Source: Hyaloscypha bicolor E (Eukaryota; Ascomycota; Leotiomycetes; Helotiales; Hyaloscyphaceae). Taken from it: a stretch of DNA of 64,000 bases. Of this stretch, positions 57,739 to 64,000 are shown one piece after another. How positions within the stretch are numbered: the stretch's first letter is position 1; each line of letters opens with the position of its first letter. Both the position numbers and the translations under genes were made by a program. The notes beneath the pieces are model-generated. The model saw nothing but the letters and a program-made list of their open reading frames with translations, was not told the DNA's origin and searched no databases. Where the stretch lies: contig NW_020194693.1 in NCBI RefSeq assembly GCF_002865645.1, forward strand, positions 248,001 through 312,000, read 5' to 3'.

Positions 57739-60328
57739 ATGATGCATTCAAGGACCGAATACCTCGCAGCCGGGGCCAACAGACACCCGTCGACGGCTGA
57801 TTGGGATATCTCAGGTCTTCTGGCTTATGGCGCTGATAGAAATGTTGCTTTATGGCGGCCACAGGTGCGTCCCCGTTTCATTCCTGGCTGTGAGTAACGG
57901 GACTTCCAAGTAGGATCACGTTTCACAGCACTCGAAGCGCGGATCTTTTTGTATGACTATGACCCTGGACTGACTTGAACGTAGAGCTCTGATGGCAGAG
58001 GCCTCTTCTCACTTCTCAGCGGTCATACTGACACCGTAAATGCTGTCAAATTCGTCCCAGAGACCCAAGGATTATTGCTCAGCGGATCTGTCGATAAAAC
58101 CCTGAAAATATGGAGCAAAGATTCATTAACTAAGCAATACTCATGTATCCAAACCCTTTCAGATCACCAAAGCTCGATCAACTGCATAGCGGTGTCTAGT
58201 CGGTCGTCGGGAATCTTCGCATCAGGGGCAGCCGATGCCACGGTGAAGATCTGGTCCCGGGACGAGCAAAATGCGGCGACTTTGAAGCAGACTATCAATA
58301 TCACGCCTCGATTCTTTCCCTTGGCACTGGCCCTGAGTCCTCTGGCCAGTGCACCCGAATCTTATGTGCTGGCCATTGCCGGAACCAAAGACATCATCCA
58401 GCTCTACGTCCTAGACTCGCAGAATGCGGCCGAGTTCCGGTTACAAGCAACTCTGGCTGGCCACGAAGGATGGATCAGATCCTTAGAGTTTACAGTGGAG
58501 AGATTCGGTCCCACCAGCGACCTCATCTTGTCATCAGCAAGCCAGGATAAGTATATCAGACTCTGGCGAATCCATCAAGGCAAAGAACTGCCCGCTGCAG
58601 CTGCCTCAGCCGACCCGTCGTTGGGAGCTTTCATGCCCGGAAAATCTCTATCGAACAAAGCTCATCGATTCAAGGCTCAAGGTCTTGACTTCTCTGCTAC
58701 ATTTGAGGCGTTGCTTCTGGGACATGAGGATTGGATCTACAGCACGAATTGGAGAGCTGTGGGAGATAAATTGCAATTACTTTCAGCATCAGCAGATAAC
58801 TCGCTGGCGATTTGGGAATCCGATGCTTCGACTGGAGTTTGGGTGACAGTCACGAGATTGGGTGAAATCAGTGCTGAGAAAGGATCGACAACTGCTACTG
58901 GTAGTACTGGAGGATTTTGGACGGGCCTTTGGTCGCCGTCTGGTGAGACAGTAGCCTCTCTTGGAAGAACAGGAAGCTGGAGACTGTGGAGCCATAACTT
59001 GGAGCGAGATAGATGGATTCAAGGAGCTGGAGTCAGCGGGCACACCCTGCCAGTGGCAGGTATTGCCTGGTCAAAAGATGGTGATTATCTTCTCTCCACC
59101 AGCTCAGATCAAACAACACGACTCCACGCAAAATGGAAAAGAGACGGCCAAGCCTCATGGCACGAAATGGCTAGACCACAAATCCACGGCTACGACCTCA
59201 ACTGCATCGACTCTCTAGGCTCCTCCCAATTCGTGTCCGGCGCAGACGAGAAGCTCCTCCGCGTCTTCTCCGAACCAAAAGCAGTCGCCAACCTCCTACA
59301 CAACCTCTGTGGCTTTGGCGGTTCTCAAATCGACTCGATGCCCGACGCAGCAAACATGCCTGTCCTCGGCCTCTCCAACAAAGCTATCGAAGCAGTAGCC
59401 GACGATGAAGAACTCCCACCTTCTAATCATAACGACCGCGATGCCATCGACCCCGCCTCAATCGTACATAAATCTACATTAAACCTGAAGCACCCACCGC
59501 TGGAAGACCACCTCTCACGGCACACCCTCTGGCCTGAAATCGAGAAGTTGTACGGCCATGGCTATGAAATCTCAACCCTGGCAGCAAGCCACGACGGCTC
59601 GCTGGTTGCTACGGCGTGTAAAGCGAGTTCGATTGACCACGCTGTAATACGCATCTTTGAGACGAGGGAGTGGCATGAGGTCAAGCCGCCGTTGATGGCT
59701 CATTTGTTGACTGTTACACGATTACGATTCTCCTCAGACGATAACTTTCTTCTGAGTGTGGGGAGGGACCGTCAATGGGCTGTGTTTCAGAGAGCTGGGG
59801 AAGGAACAGCTGAGTATAAACTACTTGAGCAGAACCTAAAGGGCCACTCGAGGATGATTCTTGACTGTGCTTGGGCGCCTGGTGAAGGCAGGGTGTTTGC
59901 TACGGCTGGGAGAGAGAAGACGGTTAAGATTTGGGTGAGGGACGGGGAGGCTGGATTTACGTGTAGGAAAACGATTACGGAGGAGCATCCGGTTACTGCT
60001 GTTGATTTTGGAGATGTTTTAATGGCTGATGGGAGGGCGTATCTTGCGGTTGGAACGGAGAGTGGGAGGATCAGGATTTATGCTTTGGATGTGAAACGTG
60101 ATTTTTCGGCCACTGAGGTCGAGGTTGCTTATCCAAAGTACGTCCCCTACACCCGTGAGGTTGAGTTCAGCTAATTATCACAGCACTTACCCATTCCCCT
60201 CGAAAGCCATCACACAGCTAGCATTGAAACCCTCGAAGAAAGGAGAAGGAAGCGAGATGGAGCTTGCAATCGCGAGTGAAGATAGCTCTCTGCGGATCTA
60301 TTCTTTTGATCCTCCCTCTATATCTTAA
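57739..60328 (+). CDS. elp2: Elongator complex subunit 2 (Elp2)
   Basis: WD40 scaffold of Elongator, which installs the cm5/mcm5 side chain on wobble uridine of tRNAs. Exons 57739-57864, 57985-60137 and 60184-60328 join in frame to 807 residues, in the family range of 780-830. The opening EYLAAGANRHPSTADWD and GLLAYGADRNVALWRPQ are Elp2 hallmarks. About a dozen WD repeats form two propellers, with units such as LLSGSVDKTLKIWSKD, LSSASQDKYIRLWRIH, LLGHEDWIYSTNWR and FATAGREKTVKIWVRD. The second exon is 2.15 kb without interruption. The ATG doublet at 57739/57742 fits the family N terminus; the first is taken. Confidence 0.95.
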
Positions 60329-60340
60329 AAGCAGGGCAAA

Positions 60341-60740
60341 CCCAGTGTATATGTTAAATGCTACGCCGGGCTATGCAAACATTCAGGAGGCGTTTAAGAC
60401 CTCCTGCAAAGCAAAACAAGTAAACAACCCCGCCCATTCGCGCGTAACGCATGCTCTCATGACAGCTTTTCTCCAGACCAGTTTATGTTAAATGCTGCGC
60501 CGAACGCACCGGAGGCGTTGAAGGACTCTGGCGAATCCACAGCCCGTATAGATACCCGAACCCAAACGAAACAAGAATCCATCATATCAGCTGCCATCAT
60601 CATCCCCTAGACTAGTGTATGTTAAATGCTCCAGTGCCAGATGCACACCAAATCCAGAGATGTTGAAGTTTTCCCAACCCGACTCCCAGACCAATGCATG
60701 TTAAATGTACGCCGGTCTATGCATCAAACCCAGTTGTTGA
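60341..60740 (+). repeat. Decayed tandem repeat, about 134-bp unit
   Basis: The core ATGTTAAATG recurs at 60351, 60485, 60619 and 60698, so the first two steps are exactly 134 bases and the last 79. Copies 1, 2 and 4 continue with an (A/G)CGCCG-like segment. Copies 1 and 2 also share GGAGGCGTT about 35 bases later. It fills the gap between the convergent ELP2 and CAF16 genes. No open frame or mobile-element end is seen. Confidence 0.7.
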
Positions 60741-60820
60741 AGTGCTCCTTCCAAAGGAAACTCTTGACAAGGAAAAAAACCCAAGGAAACCCCTCCACTC
60801 TCTCACCACCCTCACCACCC

Positions 60821-61705
60821 TCACCACCCCTTTTTATCACCACCCTCGATCTTCCTAATATCCTCCGCCCCATACCCGCCCAAACCCGGATTAAAGTACG
60901 CCTTCCCCTCACTCCCCACGGCCCTATTCCTCGGTCCCCTCTCTGCCAAATCATCCCTTAACCACCCAAGTACCAACTCTCCCAAGCTCGAATTCCCACT
61001 CTCCCCCCTCCCACTAATCTCAAACCCATCAATCGGCCCCCACTCCTTGACCTTCCCCAAACTCATATGCACGAGATGGCTCGGCCACCCCGCAAGATTA
61101 TCCAGAATATGCGTTGCGTACACAATTGTGCACTGCCTCTCCTCCGTCTCCTTTTTCAAGAACGCCAGAAACTGAGACCTTGACAAAAGATCCAAATCAA
61201 CCGTAATTTCATCCAACAACAGAATCCTCCATGGCCGGATCAACCCCATCGCGAGCTGCACGCGGCGTCTCTCCCCGTCGGAAACGGCATGCATCCGCCA
61301 GTCGAGATCGATATCCAGCACGTGCACCAATTCATCTTTCCGCTCGGGGTAATAATCGCCTCCTACACTCCTCAACAGTTCCCTCACCCCAATGTCAGTC
61401 CTTACAATTGGATTCAAAACCCACTCCAATCCCAAATACGTCACTCCTTCCAATCCATCTTTGAAGGGGTCTAGCCCGGAGATTGATATGGTGCCAGAGG
61501 GTGCAAGGCGTTTTCCACTCAGGAGGCGGAGGAGAGTGGTTTTGCCGGCGCCGTTGGCGCCGATTAGGAGGGTTCGAGAGCGAGGGGGAAGATCGAGGGA
61601 CACGGAGGTGAGGCCTAGGGAGCGGTCGGGGAAGGTGTACGTTAGGTTTTCGACGTGGATGCTGGGGGCGAGGGACTGGTCGGGGATTGGGTCGGACGAG
61701 GCCAT
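60821..61705 (-). CDS. caf16: Caf16-type soluble ABC ATPase
   Basis: ABC-family ATPase without membrane domain. Yeast Caf16 associates with the Ccr4-Not complex and transcription factors. Single exon, 294 residues; the family is about 290. Walker A reads GANGAGKTT, the signature region VSDGERRRVQLAMGL, Walker B WRILLLDEITVDLD, and the switch histidine YATHILDNL. The variant signature VSDGERRR and DEITVDLD are Caf16 hallmarks. The start MASSDPIPDQ precedes the first strand (IHVENLTYTF). The gene converges on ELP2 and is divergent from RMP1 (542 bases). Confidence 0.94.
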   Translation of the reverse strand: MASSDPIPDQSLAPSIHVENLTYTFPDRSLGLTSVSLDLPPRSRTLLIGANGAGKTTLLRLLSGKRLAPSGTISISGLDPFKDGLEGVTYLGLEWVLNPIVRTDIGVRELLRSVGGDYYPERKDELVHVLDIDLDWRMHAVSDGERRRVQLAMGLIRPWRILLLDEITVDLDLLSRSQFLAFLKKETEERQCTIVYATHILDNLAGWPSHLVHMSLGKVKEWGPIDGFEISGRGESGNSSLGELVLGWLRDDLAERGPRNRAVGSEGKAYFNPGLGGYGAEDIRKIEGGDKKGW

Positions 61706-62247
61706 TGTGGGTGGAGGAGGTGAGGTGAGGTGAGATTGGAGGAGGGGAATTGGAGGGCGTTGTGGTTTGGAGCTCGGAGGAAGGGGAAAGGAAGAAGAGG
61801 TTGAGAGAAAGCTGATAGTGGGGTGACGGAAGATATTTGTTTTGGAGTCAACGAAGAGCTCTCCTTATCGCCTTATCGTGGTGGGGTTCTTTTCAGGCAC
61901 AAGTACATTTCTCTGCAATCTCGGAACATCTTCATTCATTACTTTTTCCGAGCCCTATAATTACTAAATAACTTTCATTCAGATAGAGCCCTTACTTACA
62001 GAGGAATATATGTCAACACTTAATTAAATTGCACTAAATTTACTGGTAGTGCAAATCCAGCAAAGAGACAATTCTGTAAGAGTCACGTGTCGTCAATTTG
62101 CTCGCTTCGACTTGCCTCTTTACCGGTATCGACCACTAACTCCAATCCTCCTCGCCTCAAACCTCCAACAATCCAGTCAACTACAACCATCACGCCCTTA
62201 AATAGAATGAACAACATTCTACCTTAACACCCACCACAGGAGCCGCA
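61706..62247. other. Divergent promoter region of CAF16 and RMP1
   Basis: About 540 bases between divergent starts. AT-rich in the centre (61940-62050). No further feature is recognised. Confidence 0.5.
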
Positions 62248-63171
62248 ATGCCAACACCAAAAGAATGCCTCATCGCCACCCACCAACTCCTGCACCTCAC
62301 CCACCACCGCAACAAAAATCAGCACCGCCTCTCAAAATGGTACAAATGGTTCTCAATCCTCCGTCGGCAAATCTCAAAACTCATTACCGAACTCGAAACC
62401 CTCGAGACCGCTGAGGCTTATTCTTCTAAGAATAAGAGGGAGGAGAACAAGTACGTGAAGGCCGCGAGGGAGAGAGTCGAGGTTAGAGTTGCGTTTTTGA
62501 GGGAGCAGGTGATTGGGGATGCTTATCTGGCGTTCTCGAATTTGGTGGCGGATAATCAGTATTCGGCTCTTGGGCTCGTGTTACTTGGGTCTTTGGCCAG
62601 GGTTAAGAGTGTCCTTGGGCAGTTGGTGAGAGGCGAGAAAGAAGTCAATATCGAGGTAGTTGAAGAGGCGAAGGGAGGAGAGTTGCAGGGCTCGAATGCA
62701 CGAGACGATGATCTCGGAGAACCTGTGAAGAGGGAGCAGATTCCGGATTTTGAGGATTCGTGGCATGCTGTGGAGGGAGAGGAGGGAGAGGATCAAGTGG
62801 TGGAGAAGGAAGAAGAGGGGGAGGTTGAGGAGGAGCAACCAGCTGTGAAAGGGATTGAAGAAACCAGGATGCCGAGACCAAGGAAGAAACGGGGAGCGTC
62901 TAGGATCAACAAAAAGATTGTGGAGGAGAGAGGGGACAATGAGCCGGATGAGGAAGCGCAGAGAAGAGAGAATGAGGACGAGTGGACCGGAGGAGCACCT
63001 CAGAAACTCACCATGGAGAACCTGTTGAGGTTGGAGGTGGAACAGCCAGGTCCCAGGATCAACAATCACAAAAGGGCACCAAAAGCCGTGGTGGGATCCA
63101 ACGGACCAAGGAAGAAACGCAAAAAGGGCAAGGGCGATGCGTTTGATGATTTGTTTTCTAGCTTGATTTGA
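62248..63171 (+). CDS. rmp1: RNase MRP protein subunit Rmp1-like
   Basis: Probable subunit specific to RNase MRP, the RNA enzyme that cuts pre-rRNA. Single exon, 307 residues. The N-terminal 130 residues are helical and carry HLTHHRNKNQHRLSKWYKWF followed by LRRQISKLI. The pattern NKNQHR-S-W-K with a following LRR is the signature of the Rmp1 RNA-binding domain. The rest is acidic and disordered, with a run of Glu/Val repeats, basic nuclear-localisation-like clusters (RPRKKRG, PRKKRKKGKG) and a conserved-looking end DAFDDLFSSLI. Yeast Rmp1 is shorter (about 200 residues); longer tails are common in filamentous fungi. The assignment rests on the N-terminal motif only. Confidence 0.8.
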   Translation: MPTPKECLIATHQLLHLTHHRNKNQHRLSKWYKWFSILRRQISKLITELETLETAEAYSSKNKREENKYVKAARERVEVRVAFLREQVIGDAYLAFSNLVADNQYSALGLVLLGSLARVKSVLGQLVRGEKEVNIEVVEEAKGGELQGSNARDDDLGEPVKREQIPDFEDSWHAVEGEEGEDQVVEKEEEGEVEEEQPAVKGIEETRMPRPRKKRGASRINKKIVEERGDNEPDEEAQRRENEDEWTGGAPQKLTMENLLRLEVEQPGPRINNHKRAPKAVVGSNGPRKKRKKGKGDAFDDLFSSLI

Positions 63172-63264
63172 GCGCTGCAACATACCCTCTTGCGATTTCC
63201 ACTTCCCAACTTTTACTTCCCTCGCAATGCGAAATTCTGACTACAGCTCTCACTCGAGTGAGTT

Positions 63265-64000
63265 TCAAAGATTCTTGGTCCCCATCCAATACAACAGACT
63301 CCCAAAGCTTATGTTAATCGCCAAATGCTGACCCAGACTCCACACCATGCTATACAAATATTTCGGACTGAAGACCGTCCAGATAAACAGATGCGTTCTC
63401 AACAGCGTACAAGCAGCCATCACGAAGAACAAACTCCCCGCCACGAACATCGTCAACAGCGCAAGGTGCGGAAGCAATAAATCCTTCCCCCCTTTTCTAC
63501 GCAGGCGAAGGAGCATGAGGTTTGTAGCTGAGGCCCAGAAGATTGGCCCAGCCCAATTGCTGACGAAGGTTAGGATCCCGACGGCAAGCACGTTGTACCC
63601 TGATACACCGTTGTAGGCGCTTGAGAGGTCGATGGAGGAGATAGCGTTGGAGCCGCCGAAGGCGAAGAAGGAGGTGTATTGGAGGAGCAGGGAGGTGGTT
63701 GTTAATTCGACGAGGCCGAGGCCAAGGTCGTTGAGTGTGTAGAATTGGATTTCCATCAGCAGGAATAGGGGGATGTTTGTTGCTCGTGATTGGGTGATTA
63801 GGAAGAGAGTTAGGAGGTCGTGGATAGTGTGCATTATTGCTGCTAGTGTTAGTGAGATGGAGGGAGGCATTGAGGTAACTTACGATTTGGACGTTTGGTG
63901 TGACCGAAACTCGAAAGGGTATACAGCAAGGAAAGTCCAATGGCCATGAAGACGATTCTTGCCCGTGTCACCAAAGATAACCCAAACTCACTATCTGTTG
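63265..64000 (-). CDS. las21: GPI ethanolamine phosphate transferase 2 (Las21/Gpi7), C-terminal part
   Basis: ER membrane enzyme that adds ethanolamine phosphate to the second mannose of GPI anchors. Only the last membrane region is present; the gene continues beyond the right edge. The last exon (from about 63839 to 63265) contains FFAFGGSNAISSIDLSSAYN and GVSGYNVLAVGILTFVSNWA, hallmarks of the Gpi7/PIG-G C terminus, with several membrane helices. The preceding exon (64000-63884) includes IGLSLLYTLSSFG. The acceptor is a tandem NAGNAG (CTAGCAG), so two forms differing by one residue are possible. The ectodomain with the catalytic metal site is outside the window. The gene converges on RMP1, 94 bases apart. 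Confidence 0.88.

Overview
The window comes from a filamentous ascomycete (Pezizomycotina). Evidence: almost every gene is split by short spliceosomal introns (about 47-60 nt, GTRNGT donors, CTAAC/CTGAC branch points, YAG acceptors), genes are compact and monocistronic on both strands, and the proteins (actin, Tom40, GSK3, Azf1-type zinc-finger factor, Elongator subunit, Urm1) are fungal in type. A leotiomycete-like species is my guess; the sequence alone does not prove it. Exon joins quoted below were checked for reading-frame continuity by hand.

Layout. 1-15 kb: actin (1195-2795); a secreted histidine acid phosphatase with a large Ser/Thr-rich insertion (3766-6202); a small secreted Glu-Pro-repeat peptide precursor with decayed duplicate modules behind it (7930-8470); the Hsp70 exchange factor Fes1 (9251-9892); mitochondrial ribosomal protein uL5m (minus), divergent from a ubiquitin-specific protease (plus). 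15-18 kb: a small decayed island with a pseudogene of an ABCC drug transporter and a broken STAND/NLR-type N-terminal fragment. 18.5-22.7 kb: a 6-phosphofructo-2-kinase paralogue with a dead phosphatase site, divergent from TOM40. 22.7-31 kb: an 8.3-kb gene-poor stretch with low-complexity sequence leading to the GSK3 kinase. 33.6-40 kb: a dense block with nuclear cap-binding subunit CBP80, SF3b subunit Hsh49, five-exon TOM7 and a mitochondrial Flx1-like carrier. 40.4-40.9 kb: a strongly structured noncoding-RNA candidate. 41-52 kb: a second gene-poor stretch, followed by an AZF1-type zinc-finger regulator. 56.5-64 kb: URM1 and ELP2 (divergent), CAF16, RMP1 and the C-terminal end of the GPI-anchor enzyme Las21/Gpi7, cut by the window edge.

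Functional links. URM1 and ELP2 act on the same wobble uridine of tRNAs (2-thiolation and mcm5 side chain) and share one intergenic promoter region. TOM40, TOM7, uL5m and Flx1 serve mitochondria. CBP80, Hsh49, Rmp1 and possibly the structured RNA belong to RNA metabolism. The most unusual items are the acid phosphatase with a cell-wall-type module inserted in its catalytic fold, the peptide precursor with repeated Lys-Arg modules, and the unidentified structured RNA locus.
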